Source of the DNA: Massilia sp. H6
GTDB taxonomy: Bacteria > Pseudomonadota > Gammaproteobacteria > Burkholderiales > Burkholderiaceae_D
Direction of reading: 5' to 3'
Length of the DNA stretch: 64,000 nt
Assembly: GCF_024802625.1 (NCBI RefSeq)
Contig: NZ_CP103371.1
Coordinates: forward strand, 496,001 to 560,000
Numbering within the stretch: the stretch's first letter is position 1; the number at the start of each line of letters is the position of its first letter. The notes under the pieces are model-generated. The model had not been told where the DNA came from and did not search any database. It saw only the letters and a program-made list of their open reading frames with translations. A program made the translations under genes and the position numbers. Below, piece by piece: positions 28,181 through 45,892 of this stretch.

Positions 28181-29851
28181 ATGAACGAACTGGAAGGCCT
28201 CGCGGCCCTGATCATCGAGCCTCACTCGGGCATGCGTGCCAATGTGCACAGCATGCTCAACATGTGCGGCGTGACGAAAATCGAGCATGCCAGCTCGTCG
28301 AACCAGGCCGTGAAGCACATGACGCTGCGCAGCTTCGACCTGATCCTGTGCGAGTACGACCTCGAAGGCGGCCAAGACGGCCAGCAATTGCTCGAGGATA
28401 TGCGCCACCACAAGCTGATTCCCCTCAGCACCATATTTTTCATGGTCACCGCAGAAGGCAACCACAGCAAGGTTGTCAGCGCCGCCGAGCTGGCGCCGAC
28501 CGACTATGTGCTCAAGCCCTTTACCGCCGACCGCCTGCTCGAGCGCATCGCCCGCGCGCTCGACAAGCGCACCGCCTTCATGCCGGTGTACACGCTGATG
28601 GACGCGGGCGACCAGCGCGAGGCGGTCGCCGCCTGCATCGACGGCGCCGGACGCTACCCGCGCTACGCGGTCGACTTCCTGCGCCTGCGCGCCGAGCTGC
28701 ACATGTTCCTGGGCGAGCCGGAGCAGGCCGAGCCGATCTACCGCCAGCTGATCGAGGCCAAGGCAATTGCCTGGGCTCGGCTGGGGCTGGCCAAGACCCT
28801 GTTCCTGCGCAAGCAGTTCGACGAGGCCAAGGGCTTGCTCGAAGAACTGGTCGACAGCAACCGCAATTTTGTCGATGCCTACGACTGGCTGGCCCGCACC
28901 CATGGCGCCATTGGCGACCTGTCCAAGGCGCAGGCAGTTCTTACCGAAGCGGTGGCGGTGTCGCCGCATGCCGTGCGGCGCCTGCGCACGCTGGGCGAGA
29001 CGGCATCCGAGGCTGGCGACCTCAACGCCGCCGAGAAGGCGTTCAAGCAGGTGGTGGGCAAGGCAAAATATTCCGAATTCCGTGACCCGGAAGACCATGT
29101 GCGGCTGGTACGCACGCTGGTGAAGAAGGGCGACCCGGTGGCCGCCGCCGCCATGATCCGCGACCTCGACCGTTCGATGGGCGGCCGCGCCAATACCCCG
29201 CTGTGCAGCGCGATTTCGTCGGCGATGCTGCATGAGTTCACCGGCAACGAAGCGCGCCTCAAGGAATCGCTGAGCACCGCCCTGGGTGCCTGCCAGGATG
29301 CGCCGACGCTCTCGAGCGACATCAAACTGGAGCTGGCGCGCACCTGCCTGGAAAACAACATGGAAGAGGGCGGCGCCGAATTGGTACGCGAAGTCATGCG
29401 CAACGCCCCGAACGATGCCGGCATGACGCGCGCGATGGGCGTGCTCGAGGGCGCCGGCTTTCCGGACCTGGCGCGCACGCTGGCGCAGGAAAGCCGCCAG
29501 CACGTGGTCGACCTGGTGGCCGACGGCGCCGCGCGCGCCCGCAACGGCGACTACCGGGGCGCGGTCACCCTGATGCTGGAAGCGACGAGCAAGCTGCCAA
29601 ACAATCCTTCTGTGGCCTTCAACGCCGCCCTGGCGGCGCTGCGCTGCATCGAGCATGACGGCTGGGAAGACAAGCTCGGCCAACAGGTTAGCGGCCTGAT
29701 CGGCAACGTGCGCAAGCTCGATCCGGGCAACCCGAAGCTGGGCGCGCTGGCGGCGCTGCATCACCAGCTGCTGAAGAAATACGAGCGCTCCGCCCAGGGC
29801 CGGCCCGTGAGTGCGCCAGCCAAGACCGCTTCGGCAGTGAAGGCGGGTTAA
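28181..29851 (+). CDS. Receiver-like domain plus TPR protein (probable pseudo-receiver)
   Basis: A 556-residue protein. Residues 1-125 form a CheY-like fold with LLEDMRHHKL and the conserved lysine in TDYVLKPFTADRL. However, the phospho-acceptor site reads LILCEYDLEGGQDGQQ, with Glu where related proteins have Asp, and the acidic pair is reduced to IIEPHSG. Phosphorylation is therefore doubtful, and Glu may act as a built-in mimic. The remaining 430 residues are helical TPR-like repeats (for example ARLGLAKTLFLRKQFDEAKG). Start ATG 28181 is used because the receiver begins there. It is three bases from the HDOD gene, so both form one operon. Confidence 0.85.
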   Translation: MNELEGLAALIIEPHSGMRANVHSMLNMCGVTKIEHASSSNQAVKHMTLRSFDLILCEYDLEGGQDGQQLLEDMRHHKLIPLSTIFFMVTAEGNHSKVVSAAELAPTDYVLKPFTADRLLERIARALDKRTAFMPVYTLMDAGDQREAVAACIDGAGRYPRYAVDFLRLRAELHMFLGEPEQAEPIYRQLIEAKAIAWARLGLAKTLFLRKQFDEAKGLLEELVDSNRNFVDAYDWLARTHGAIGDLSKAQAVLTEAVAVSPHAVRRLRTLGETASEAGDLNAAEKAFKQVVGKAKYSEFRDPEDHVRLVRTLVKKGDPVAAAAMIRDLDRSMGGRANTPLCSAISSAMLHEFTGNEARLKESLSTALGACQDAPTLSSDIKLELARTCLENNMEEGGAELVREVMRNAPNDAGMTRAMGVLEGAGFPDLARTLAQESRQHVVDLVADGAARARNGDYRGAVTLMLEATSKLPNNPSVAFNAALAALRCIEHDGWEDKLGQQVSGLIGNVRKLDPGNPKLGALAALHHQLLKKYERSAQGRPVSAPAKTASAVKAG

Positions 29852-29854
29852 ACG

Positions 29855-31396
29855 ATGCACGAGCCCGTCTCGCCGCCGGAAGGCGCGACCCGCCGCGTGC
29901 GCGCCGCCCTGATGCACAAGGTCTGCGGCGACGAAGAAATGTTCGCGCTCGGCGCCTCGGTCGCGCGCGTGGTCGAGATGGCGTCGAGCGACGACCAGGG
30001 CACCCACGACCTGGCCTATTACGTGGTGTCCGACCCGGCGCTGACCCAGCGCATCCTGCGCCTGTCCAATACCATCCAGTACCGCACCGTCTCCGGCACC
30101 GCGGTGACGACGATCTCGCGCGCGATCGCGCTACTTGGCTTCGACAACGTCAAGACCACTGCGCTGGCGATGCTGCTGGTCGATACCCTCGACAGTTCCG
30201 AGCACGCCGGCAGTGTGCGCCAGGAGCTGGAAGCGGCGCTGTGCGCCAGCCTGGTGGGGCGTGAAATGGCGCGCCACAGCTTCTACCAGGGCGCCGAAGA
30301 AGCGGCGATCTGCGCCCTGTTCAAGAATATTGGACCGCTGCTGGTGGCCAGCCACGAGCACGACCGCTATCGCGAGATCGCCGCGCTGATCCAGGGCGGC
30401 AAGCATACGGTCGGGCAAGCCTCGCAGATGATCCTCGGCGCCAGCTACGACATGCTGTCGCAAGCGGTGCTGGCCGAATGGAAGATTCCGGATGTCATCG
30501 TGCGTGCCCAGGCGGCCTTGCCACCCACGCCGCTGCGGGTGGCGGCCAACCGTGGCGAATGGATGCGCCAGGTCGCCTCGTTCGGCCTCGACGCGGCGCG
30601 CCTGCTGTCCAGGACCCATGAGCCAGCCGGTTGCGCGGAAGCGGCCGCGCTGCTGGGCCGCTATGGGGTCGCGCTCGACCTGGACCGGCCGCGCATGGAA
30701 GCCTTGCTGGCGGCCGTCCAGCAAGGCATGCACTGCCTGATGGAGAGCATGAACCTGGCGCCTTCGTCCAGGGCCGAACCGCAGCTGGCCGAGGGTGGCT
30801 TGCCCAATGTGCTGCTGCTGGCCACCCTCGATGCGGGCGAGCCCGAACAGGCTGGGTTCCATCCGAGTGGCAAGCCGAAGAATGCGCGCGACCTGCTGCT
30901 GGCCGGGGTGCAAGACGTGACCCAGCTACGCGCCTCAGGCGAAGGCAAGGTCAACGACGTGGTGCTGGCAGTACTTGAAACGCTGTATGGCGCGCTGGGC
31001 TTTCGCTTTGCCACCGTGTGCCTGAAAGACGCCCGCACGGCGCAGTATCGCGCCCGGGTGTCGCTCGGAGAAGACAGCGCGCAGCTACAGGCCGGTTTCG
31101 TGTTTGCCGCTGCCGCAAGCCGCGACCTGTTCCACCTGGCGATCGAGAACGATGCCGACTTGATGATCTCGGATGCCGCCAGCCCCAAGATCCGCGACCT
31201 GCTGCCCGAATGGCACCGCAAGCTGCTGCCCGACGCCAGGAGCTTTATCGTGCTGCCGCTGGTATTGGGAAAGGTCCAGATCGGCATGTTCTACGCCGAC
31301 CGTACCGTCGAGGCGCCAGAAGGCGTGCCGCCGGACGAGACCGCGCTGATCAAGGCACTGAAGGCACAGGTACTGGCGGCGCTGGGGCAGGGGTAA
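29855..31396 (+). CDS. HDOD domain protein with C-terminal GAF-like domain
   Basis: A 513-residue signalling protein. The N-terminal HDOD domain (about 20-240) shows YYVVSDPALTQRILRLSNTIQYR and TTISRAIALLGFDNVKTTAL, typical of HD-related output domains lacking the HD metal residues. The C-terminal 150 residues (EGKVNDVVLAVLETLYGALGF onward) look like a GAF-type sensor, with RSFIVLPLVLGKVQIGMFYAD. HDOD proteins link signal input to output pathways, often with c-di-GMP. It is coupled to the receiver-TPR gene, so the two products may work together. Confidence 0.87.
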   Translation: MHEPVSPPEGATRRVRAALMHKVCGDEEMFALGASVARVVEMASSDDQGTHDLAYYVVSDPALTQRILRLSNTIQYRTVSGTAVTTISRAIALLGFDNVKTTALAMLLVDTLDSSEHAGSVRQELEAALCASLVGREMARHSFYQGAEEAAICALFKNIGPLLVASHEHDRYREIAALIQGGKHTVGQASQMILGASYDMLSQAVLAEWKIPDVIVRAQAALPPTPLRVAANRGEWMRQVASFGLDAARLLSRTHEPAGCAEAAALLGRYGVALDLDRPRMEALLAAVQQGMHCLMESMNLAPSSRAEPQLAEGGLPNVLLLATLDAGEPEQAGFHPSGKPKNARDLLLAGVQDVTQLRASGEGKVNDVVLAVLETLYGALGFRFATVCLKDARTAQYRARVSLGEDSAQLQAGFVFAAAASRDLFHLAIENDADLMISDAASPKIRDLLPEWHRKLLPDARSFIVLPLVLGKVQIGMFYADRTVEAPEGVPPDETALIKALKAQVLAALGQG

Positions 31397-31609
31397 GCCT
31401 GCTCCAGCGGCCGTGCCGCCGTGGCTGATCGCGGGCACATAGCGCCTTTTTTCCTGGTTCGTACCCGTCGCTACACCTGAAACCGACCATTTCTTCGGCT
31501 TTCCCGCATTTCCCTCCAAAACACCCTTGTGGTTTTCTAGTTCGACCGTTACAATCACGCCCCGAAGCAACGCTGCTATGCGATGTAGACAAGGTCTACG
31601 GAAACATAG

Positions 31610-31638
31610 TTGACACTACGTTGAGCTTGCTTCATACT
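31610..31638 (+). promoter_or_regulatory. Promoter of the tRNA-Tyr-Gly-Thr-tuf unit
   Basis: TTGACA at 31610-31615 and CATACT at 31633-31638 with a 17-bp spacer, 15 bp before tRNA-Tyr. A perfect -35 and optimal spacing fit a strong sigma-70 promoter. The 31397-31609 stretch holds no gene I can support. Confidence 0.75.
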
Positions 31639-31652
31639 CTGCGGTTCTTCGC

Positions 31653-31738
31653 GGTGGGGTGGCCGAGTGGTTAAAGGCAGCAGACTGTAAATCTGCCCTC
31701 TTATGAGTACGCTGGTTCGAATCCAGCCCCCACCACCA
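31653..31738 (+). tRNA. tRNA-Tyr (GTA)
   Basis: An 86-base class II tRNA: acceptor GGTGGGG pairs with CCCCACC, anticodon stem-loop CAGACTGTAAATCTG gives GTA, the long variable arm is CCTCTTATGAGTACG-like, GGTTCGAATCC forms the T arm and CCA is encoded. Confidence 0.97.
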
Positions 31739-31777
31739 AAAAGAAGAGCCGTGAAGGCGAATTGGAAGTTGTAACTC

Positions 31778-31851
31778 GCGGGTGTAGCTCAATGGTAGAG
31801 CAGAAGCCTTCCAAGCTTACGACGAGGGTTCGATTCCCTTCACCCGCTCCA
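31778..31851 (+). tRNA. tRNA-Gly (TCC)
   Basis: A 74-base tRNA: acceptor GCGGGTG pairs with CACCCGC, anticodon loop CTTCCAA gives TCC, T arm GGGTTCGATTCCC, encoded CCA. It lies 39 bases after tRNA-Tyr. Confidence 0.97.
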
Positions 31852-31886
31852 GTGTTCGCGGTGCAAGTAGAAAGCCGCAAAAACAA

Positions 31887-31961
<75 letters not shown>

Positions 31962-32040
31962 GAATTCAAAAAAACGGCAGTGCGCTGTACTGCCCGTCAG
32001 GTGTGCCTGGTAATTCTCAAAATATCGTTAGGAGTCTCAA

Positions 32041-33231
32041 ATGGCAAAAGGTAAATTCGAACGGACCAAGCCGCACGTCAACGTCGGCACCATTGGTCAC
32101 GTTGATCACGGCAAAACCACCCTGACGGCAGCAATCGCAACCGTCCTGTCGAAGAAATTCGGCGGCGAAGCAAAAGCATACGACCAGATCGATGCAGCGC
32201 CGGAAGAAAAAGCACGCGGCATCACCATCAACACCGCACACGTCGAGTACGAGACCGAGAACCGTCACTACGCACACGTTGACTGCCCAGGCCACGCCGA
32301 CTACATCAAGAACATGATTACCGGTGCCGCGCAGATGGACGGCGCGATCCTGGTGTGCTCGGCCGCTGACGGCCCAATGCCACAGACCCGCGAGCACATC
32401 CTGCTGGCGCGTCAGGTTGGTGTTCCATACATCATCGTGTTCCTGAACAAGTGCGACCTGGTCGACGACGCAGAACTGCTGGAACTGGTCGAAATGGAAG
32501 TGCGTGAGCTTCTGTCGAAGTACGAGTTCCCAGGCGACGACCTGCCAATCATCAAGGGTTCGGCACGTATGGCCCTCGAAGGCAAGCCGGGCGAAATGGG
32601 CGAAGACTGCATCATCGCTCTGGCCCATGCACTCGACACCTACATCCCAACGCCAGAGCGCGCTGTTGACGGCGCCTTCCTGATGCCAGTCGAAGACGTG
32701 TTCTCGATCTCGGGTCGCGGTACCGTTGTTACCGGTCGCGTCGAGCGCGGTATCATCAAGGTCGGCGAAGAAATCGAAATCGTCGGTATCGTCGACACCG
32801 TCAAGACCATCTGCACCGGCGTGGAAATGTTCCGCAAGCTGCTGGACCAGGGTCAAGCTGGCGACAACGTCGGCCTGCTGCTGCGCGGCACCAAGCGTGA
32901 AGATGTCCAGCGTGGTCAGGTCCTGGCCAAGCCAGGTTCGATCAAGCCGCACAACCACTTCACCGGCGAGATCTACGTTCTGTCGAAAGATGAAGGCGGC
33001 CGTCACACCCCGTTCTTCAACAACTACCGTCCGCAGTTCTATTTCCGTACCACCGACGTGACCGGCTCGATCGAGCTGCCAGCGGACAAGGAAATGGTCA
33101 TGCCAGGCGATAACGTGTCGATCACCGTCAAGCTGATCAACCCGATCGCGATGGAAGAAGGTCTGCGCTTCGCTATCCGCGAAGGCGGCCGTACCGTCGG
33201 CGCCGGCGTGGTTGCCAAGATCCTGGCTTAA
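32041..33231 (+). CDS. tuf: Elongation factor Tu
   Basis: A 396-residue GTPase that carries aminoacyl-tRNA to the ribosome. G1 is [11 protein letters not shown]3 is DCPGHADY, G4 is NKCD, with [12 protein letters not shown] as switch I and the C-terminal barrel ending [20 protein letters not shown] ribosome-binding site precedes the ATG. Codon use is clearly biased compared with neighbours (many GTT/GGT, CGT codons), as expected for a very highly expressed gene. It is co-transcribed with three upstream tRNAs. Confidence 0.99.
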   Translation: MAKGKFERTKPHVNVGTIGHVDHGKTTLTAAIATVLSKKFGGEAKAYDQIDAAPEEKARGITINTAHVEYETENRHYAHVDCPGHADYIKNMITGAAQMDGAILVCSAADGPMPQTREHILLARQVGVPYIIVFLNKCDLVDDAELLELVEMEVRELLSKYEFPGDDLPIIKGSARMALEGKPGEMGEDCIIALAHALDTYIPTPERAVDGAFLMPVEDVFSISGRGTVVTGRVERGIIKVGEEIEIVGIVDTVKTICTGVEMFRKLLDQGQAGDNVGLLLRGTKREDVQRGQVLAKPGSIKPHNHFTGEIYVLSKDEGGRHTPFFNNYRPQFYFRTTDVTGSIELPADKEMVMPGDNVSITVKLINPIAMEEGLRFAIREGGRTVGAGVVAKILA

Positions 33232-33244
33232 TTAGCCAAGGCAA

Positions 33245-33271
33245 GAGGGAGGCGGGAAGCCGTCTCCCTCG
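33245..33271 (+). terminator. Hairpin after tuf
   Basis: GAGGGAG and CTCCCTC pair across a short GC-rich loop 14 bp after the tuf stop. No T-run follows; it may be a processing or stabilising hairpin or a factor-dependent end. Confidence 0.4.
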
Positions 33272-33278
33272 AACAGCA

Positions 33279-33308
33279 TTGTCAGGTTGCGCGCGCATAC
33301 TGTATAAT
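33279..33308 (+). promoter_or_regulatory. Promoter of tRNA-Trp-secE-nusG
   Basis: TTGTCA at 33279-33284, 18-bp spacer, and consensus TATAAT at 33303-33308, 25 bp before tRNA-Trp. Gives the downstream unit its own start independent of tuf. Confidence 0.8.
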
Positions 33309-33333
33309 GCTGGATTCAGCGAGAAGTTTTCGT

Positions 33334-33409
33334 AGGGGTGTAGCTCAATTGGCAGAGCGTCGGTCTCCAAAACCGAAGGTCGCGGGTTCGATTCCCTCCG
33401 CCCCTGCCA
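33334..33409 (+). tRNA. tRNA-Trp (CCA)
   Basis: A 76-base tRNA: acceptor AGGGGTG pairs with CGCCCCT, anticodon loop CTCCAAA gives CCA, T arm CGGGTTCGATTCCC, encoded CCA. It precedes secE, as in many Proteobacteria. Confidence 0.97.
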
Positions 33410-33445
33410 CCGATTCTGGTGCCAGGCACCGAAAGTAAAAAAAGT

Positions 33446-33835
33446 ATGTCGAACCAATCCGTGCAAACTGTCAGCACCTCGAATGACAAGTTCAAGGTCG
33501 CACTGGCGGTGGTTGCCATGATTGCAGGCGTGGTCGGGTTCTTTTACCTGACTGGCCAGAACAAACCAGCCTTGGTCGCCGCAGGCGCCCTCTTGGCTGG
33601 TTTAGTTTTTGCCGTTCTGCTTTTGTGGACTTCCACCACCGGCCGTGATTTCCTGAGCTTCGCCAAGGAGTCGGTGCGTGAAACCAAGAAGGTTGTATGG
33701 CCGACCCGTCGGGAAGCCACTCAGATCACCGGCATCGTGTTTGCCTTCGTGGTCGTGACGGCGATTTTCCTGTGGGGCACGGATAAAGTTCTCGAATTCC
33801 TGTTGTACGACATCGTCCTGGGATGGAAAAACTAA
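33446..33835 (+). CDS. secE: Preprotein translocase subunit SecE
   Basis: A 129-residue membrane subunit of the SecYEG channel. Three hydrophobic segments (about 15-35, 42-62 and 97-122) match the three-helix proteobacterial SecE, and the conserved amphipathic region [20 protein letters not shown] precedes the last helix. ATG 33446 is used because the reading frame upstream enters the tRNA. Its TAA overlaps the nusG ATG (TAATG). Confidence 0.97.
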   Translation: MSNQSVQTVSTSNDKFKVALAVVAMIAGVVGFFYLTGQNKPALVAAGALLAGLVFAVLLLWTSTTGRDFLSFAKESVRETKKVVWPTRREATQITGIVFAFVVVTAIFLWGTDKVLEFLLYDIVLGWKN

Positions 33836-34452
33836 TGAACGATAACGTGCAAGACAATGAAGCGACCCCGGGCGACGGTATGCCACAAGAGGCTGCTGCG
33901 CCGCTGAGTGTTCCGGTCAGCAACAAGCGCTGGTATGTCGTCCATGTCTACTCCGGCATGGAAAAGAGCGTCATGCGCGCCCTGACCGAGCGCATCGAGC
34001 GCGCCGGCATGCAAGAACAGTTTGGCCAGATCCTGGTTCCGACCGAAGAAGTCGTCGAAATGCGCAACGGCACCAAGGCCGTTTCCGAGCGCCGCTTCTT
34101 CCCGGGCTATGTGCTGGTCGAGATGGAAATGACTGACGAAACCTGGCACCTGGTGAAGAACACCAGCAAGGTGACCGGTTTTATCGGCGGCAAGAGCAAC
34201 AAGCCGACCCCTATCCCGGCGCGCGAGATCGACAAGATCATGCAGCAGGTCCAGGAAGGCGTCGAGAAGCCGCGGCCGAAAGTGCTGTACGAAGTGGGCG
34301 AGCAGGTCCGTATCAAGGAAGGCCCGTTCACTGACTTCAACGGCAACGTCGAAGAAGTGAATTACGAAAAATCGAAGGTGCGTGTGTCTGTCACCATCTT
34401 CGGCCGCGCAACTCCGGTGGAGCTGGAGTTCGGGCAAGTCGAAAAAGTTTAA
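33835..34452 (+). CDS. nusG: Transcription termination/antitermination factor NusG
   Basis: A 205-residue factor that binds RNA polymerase and couples it to ribosome and Rho. The NGN domain starts [20 protein letters not shown] and contains [14 protein letters not shown] and [14 protein letters not shown]; the C-terminal KOW domain has [20 protein letters not shown]. The first 25 residues are a variable acidic extension common in betaproteobacteria. It is coupled to secE by start-stop overlap. Confidence 0.98.
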   Translation: MNDNVQDNEATPGDGMPQEAAAPLSVPVSNKRWYVVHVYSGMEKSVMRALTERIERAGMQEQFGQILVPTEEVVEMRNGTKAVSERRFFPGYVLVEMEMTDETWHLVKNTSKVTGFIGGKSNKPTPIPAREIDKIMQQVQEGVEKPRPKVLYEVGEQVRIKEGPFTDFNGNVEEVNYEKSKVRVSVTIFGRATPVELEFGQVEKV

Positions 34453-34558
34453 ACGCCAAGTCGGAGCGTCGCAGCAGCAAGGCGGAATCCGGTAAGAGGA
34501 GCCCCGCCAGAGTAGTCGTGGTGGGGCGCTACTACTCAAACCAAATCAAGGAGCCATC

Positions 34559-34990
34559 ATGGCCAAGAAGATTATTGGTTTTATCAAGCTGCAAGTCGCA
34601 GCTGGTAAAGCAAACCCATCCCCACCGATCGGCCCAGCACTGGGTCAGCGCGGCCTGAACATCATGGAATTCTGCAAGGCGTTCAACGCCCAGACCCAGG
34701 GTCTCGAGCCAGGCATGCCGATTCCAGTCGTGATCACCGCGTTCGCCGACAAGTCCTTCACCTTCGTGATGAAGACCCCACCGGCAACCTTCCTGATCAA
34801 GAAAGCCGCTGGCATCACCAAGGGTTCGCCAAAGCCACATACCGACAAGGTTGGCACGCTGACCCGTGCGCAGGCTGAAGAAATCGCAAAAACCAAGCAG
34901 CCGGACCTGACCGCAGCAGACATGGACGCAGCAGTGCGTATCATCGCTGGCTCGGCACGTTCGATGGGCATCACGGTGGAGGGTGTGTAA
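34559..34990 (+). CDS. rplK: 50S ribosomal protein L11
   Basis: A 143-residue protein of the GTPase-associated centre. It starts with [20 protein letters not shown], followed by [18 protein letters not shown], and ends [12 protein letters not shown]. The Pro-rich N-terminal motif is the thiostrepton/L11 hinge region. A good AAGGAG ribosome-binding site lies upstream. Stop and rplA start overlap by one base (TAATG). Confidence 0.98.
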   Translation: MAKKIIGFIKLQVAAGKANPSPPIGPALGQRGLNIMEFCKAFNAQTQGLEPGMPIPVVITAFADKSFTFVMKTPPATFLIKKAAGITKGSPKPHTDKVGTLTRAQAEEIAKTKQPDLTAADMDAAVRIIAGSARSMGITVEGV

Positions 34991-35685
34991 TGGCTAAGAT
35001 GTCCAAGCGCGTCAAAGAAATGAAAGCTAAAGTAGACCGCAACAAGGTCTACGCGTTCGACAACGCTCTGTCGATCGTCAAGGAATTCGCTACTGCCAAG
35101 TTCAACGAGTCGATCGACGTCTCGGTGCAGCTGGGCGTGGACCCGAAGAAGTCGGACCAGGTCGTCCGCGGTTCGGTTGTCCTGCCAGCAGGCACCGGCA
35201 AGACCGTGCGCGTCGCGGTCTTCGCCTCGGGCGAAAAAGCCGAAGCGGCCAAAGCCGCCGGCGCCGACATCGTCGGCATGGAAGACCTGGCTGAGATGGT
35301 TAAAGCCGGCAACATGCCATTCGACATCGTCATCGCGTCGCCAGACACCATGCGTATCGTCGGTACCCTGGGCCAGATCCTGGGTCCACGTGGCCTGATG
35401 CCTAACCCGAAGGTCGGCACCGTCACCCCTGACGTCGCTACCGCGGTGAAGAACGCCAAAGCCGGTCAGGTCCAGTACCGTACCGACAAGGCAGGTATCG
35501 TCCACGCTACCATCGGCCGCAAGTCGTTCTCGGACGACCAGCTCAAGTCGAACCTGGTGGCGCTGATCGAAGCCCTGAACAAGGCCAAGCCAGCCACCTC
35601 GAAGGGTGTGTACCTGCGTAAGGTCGCCCTGTCGTCGACGATGGGCGCTGGCGTGCGTATCGATCACGCTTCGATCGCTGCTTAA
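34990..35685 (+). CDS. rplA: 50S ribosomal protein L1
   Basis: A 231-residue L1-stalk protein. Signatures: [14 protein letters not shown] N terminus, [20 protein letters not shown], and [19 protein letters not shown]. Family length is about 230. In other bacteria L1 represses its own operon by binding the rplK leader; the 106-bp spacer before rplK is the place to look for such a site. Translationally coupled to rplK. Confidence 0.98.
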   Translation: MAKMSKRVKEMKAKVDRNKVYAFDNALSIVKEFATAKFNESIDVSVQLGVDPKKSDQVVRGSVVLPAGTGKTVRVAVFASGEKAEAAKAAGADIVGMEDLAEMVKAGNMPFDIVIASPDTMRIVGTLGQILGPRGLMPNPKVGTVTPDVATAVKNAKAGQVQYRTDKAGIVHATIGRKSFSDDQLKSNLVALIEALNKAKPATSKGVYLRKVALSSTMGAGVRIDHASIAA

Positions 35686-35985
35686 AAAATTCAGTCTCGG
35701 CTAGCAATAGCCGAGCGCATCTTTGGGCTGTCGGGGCAAATCAGCGCTCCGGCAGGCAATCAAAGACCGTTGGGCCGACGTCGTCAACAAGGGGAAAGAC
35801 CGCGCAGCGCTCTGTTCCCTCTGATTGTGGCAGAGGTTAATAGGCCACCCAACGCAGATGGTGCACCCGAACAAGTTTTGTAGTCCATGCTGCGTGAAAT
35901 TCGCGTCAGATTGGCTTCTTAACTTCGGACGCCGTGTTCGAACCGATGTGAACGCTTTTGTTCCCATCATTTAAGGAGATTGACC
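35686..35985 (+). promoter_or_regulatory. rplJL leader (L10 autoregulation region)
   Basis: A 300-base untranslated stretch with no supported gene between rplA and rplJ. It starts with the hairpin CTCGGCTA-GCAA-TAGCCGAG (35696-35715). By position and length this is the leader where the L10(L12)4 complex binds its own mRNA to limit rplJ translation. The binding structure itself (kink-turn and bulge) was not modelled here. The rplJ/rpoB promoter is presumably inside or before it. Confidence 0.6.
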
Positions 35986-36519
35986 GTGGGTCTTAATCTG
36001 AATGACAAAAAGGTCGTCGTCGAAGAAGTTTCCGCGAAAGTAGCAAGCGCGCAAACGATCGTCGTGGCGGAGTACCGTGGCATCCAGGTTGCTCACTTGA
36101 CCAAGCTCCGTGCAACCGCACGTGCCCAGGGCGTCTACCTGCGTGTTCTGAAGAACACGCTGGCGCGTCGCGCTGTCGAAGGCACGCAGTTTGCCTCGCT
36201 GGCTGATTCCATGACCGGTCCGCTGATCTATTCGATCTCGGACGATGCCGTTGCTGCAGCGAAAATCATCAATGATTTCGCTAAAACCAACGACAAGCTG
36301 GTCGTGAAAGCCGGTAACTACGCAGGTAAGCAGCTCGATGTAGCTGGCGTTACCGCGTTGGCAAGCATTCCGTCGCGTGACGTCCTCATCTCGCAGCTGT
36401 TGGGCGTGATGCTGGCTCCGGTGTCGGGCTTTGCACGTGGTCTGGCTGCCCTGGCAGCGAAAAAAGGCGAAGGTTCGGAAGCTGCTCCAGAAGCAGCCGA
36501 AGAAACCGCAGCAGCTTAA
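35986..36519 (+). CDS. rplJ: 50S ribosomal protein L10
   Basis: A 177-residue protein that anchors the L7/L12 stalk. It begins with GTG and reads [19 protein letters not shown], then [20 protein letters not shown], standard for betaproteobacterial L10; the Ala/Glu-rich C terminus binds L12 dimers. The GTG at 35986 is supported by AAGGAG nine bases upstream. Together with rplL it is probably under translational autocontrol. Confidence 0.97.
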   Translation: MGLNLNDKKVVVEEVSAKVASAQTIVVAEYRGIQVAHLTKLRATARAQGVYLRVLKNTLARRAVEGTQFASLADSMTGPLIYSISDDAVAAAKIINDFAKTNDKLVVKAGNYAGKQLDVAGVTALASIPSRDVLISQLLGVMLAPVSGFARGLAALAAKKGEGSEAAPEAAEETAAA

Positions 36520-36582
36520 TCGCCGCGCCTTTTTTTTCAAGTACCAACCTGAACTACACACACAACAAATTTGGAGTTTCAA

Positions 36583-36957
36583 ATGGCAATTAGCAAAGAC
36601 GATATCCTGAACGCAGTGAGCGAAATGTCCGTCATGGACCTGAACGAACTGGTCAAGGCCTTCGAAGAGAAGTTTGGCGTGTCGGCAGCTGCAATGGCAG
36701 CACCTGCAGCCGGTGGCGCTGGCGCCGCTGCTGCAGTCGAAGAGCAGACCGAATTCAACCTGGTTCTGACCGAAATCGGCGCGAACAAGGTTGGCGTCAT
36801 CAAGGCAGTCCGTGAAATCACCGGTCTGGGCCTGAAAGAAGCCAAGGACGTGGTTGACGGTGCACCAAAGACCGTCAAGGAATCCATGCCTAAAGCTGAC
36901 GCTGAAGCTGCCAAGAAGAAGCTGGAAGAAGCTGGCGCCAAGGCTGAGCTGAAGTAA
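36583..36957 (+). CDS. rplL: 50S ribosomal protein L7/L12
   Basis: A 124-residue stalk protein. N-terminal dimerisation domain ([20 protein letters not shown]), an Ala/Gly/Pro-rich hinge ([16 protein letters not shown]), and the C-terminal factor-binding domain with [20 protein letters not shown] and [13 protein letters not shown]. Start is ATG 36583 with GGAG upstream. Normal length. Confidence 0.98.
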   Translation: MAISKDDILNAVSEMSVMDLNELVKAFEEKFGVSAAAMAAPAAGGAGAAAAVEEQTEFNLVLTEIGANKVGVIKAVREITGLGLKEAKDVVDGAPKTVKESMPKADAEAAKKKLEEAGAKAELK

Positions 36958-37251
36958 TACATATGCATTGGGCACCTCGGTGCCCAACGCGGGAGTCAAA
37001 GCTTGCGAAACCTGCCGAAAGGGAGGTGAAGCTGCTTTGGCTCTTTTGTCGTCCCTGCGGCATACGTGCCGAACCGCTGTGCTGGATCGCTGTGGTGGGG
37101 CAACAAGTCATGCAGTCGGAAATATCGTAACACAGCAGTAGCTCGTCCTTTTTCACCTGACGGGAAAGCAGAGGCTTCAGGCCTTGCATGTGGCACTCCC
37201 ACCACTCGCAATTCCTGAATTCTCATCCTTTCTGTCACTCACGGAGTGTCC
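36958..37251 (+). promoter_or_regulatory. rplL-rpoB spacer with attenuator-like hairpin
   Basis: A 294-base gap with no supported gene. The hairpin TTGGGCAC-CTCG-GTGCCCAA lies at 36968-36987, eleven bases after the rplL stop, with no T-run. In E. coli the same spacer holds a partial terminator and an RNase III site that lower polymerase-subunit synthesis relative to L7/L12; this hairpin is in the right place for that, but its strength is untested. Confidence 0.55.
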
Positions 37252-41361
<4,110 letters not shown>

Positions 41362-41417
41362 GCAAGTCGGCATGGTCGCCGGCCTTCGGGCCCGGCCTGC
41401 CGCCCTTGACTCGTCGC

Positions 41418-41485
41418 CCCGGCGCAGGCTGGGGCTCCAAGCCCGGTGAATTCACCGGCAAACTTGAATCCCGGCCTGCGCCGGG
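41418..41485. repeat. Nested palindromic (REP-like) element between rpoB and rpoC
   Basis: CCCGGCGCAGGC (41418-41429) is exactly complementary to GCCTGCGCCGGG (41474-41485). Inside the loop sits a perfect 16-bp palindrome CCGGTGAATTCACCGG (41443-41458). The total resembles dispersed GC-rich palindromic elements of Proteobacteria. It lies in the 225-bp rpoB-rpoC spacer, which holds no gene, and would form a strong structure in the rpoBC message. Confidence 0.75.
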
Positions 41486-41586
41486 ATGGCGCTTTCAGGG
41501 GTAAGCGGTCCCGGCAAGCACTGGCGAAAATCAGTGAGAACCGGCGGCAAGTAGTACGTAAAGAATTCAATCACCTGGAGTGATAA

Positions 41587-45837
<4,251 letters not shown>

Positions 45838-45861
45838 TCGTCTAGCTTCGCTAGAATGAAG

Positions 45862-45891
45862 ACGGCACCCTACGGGGTGCCGTTTTTTTTT
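45862..45891 (+). terminator. rpoC terminator (islet left junction)
   Basis: CGGCACCC, short loop, GGGTGCCG and nine T: a classical rho-independent terminator 24 bp after the rpoC stop. The group II intron 5' end begins two bases past the T-run. A near copy (differing only in the loop) lies at 52382-52411. Confidence 0.95.
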
Positions 45892-45892
45892 G

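Noticed and set aside
31701..31886. Minus-strand frame over tRNA genes reading GAGEGNRTLVVSLEGF
   Set aside because: It is the well-known spurious protein produced by translating antisense tRNA sequence.
33173..33519. Minus-strand frames over tRNA-Trp reading RRESNPRPSVLETDAL and GGGNRTRDLRFWRPTL
   Set aside because: Again antisense tRNA artefacts, frequent in databases, not genes.
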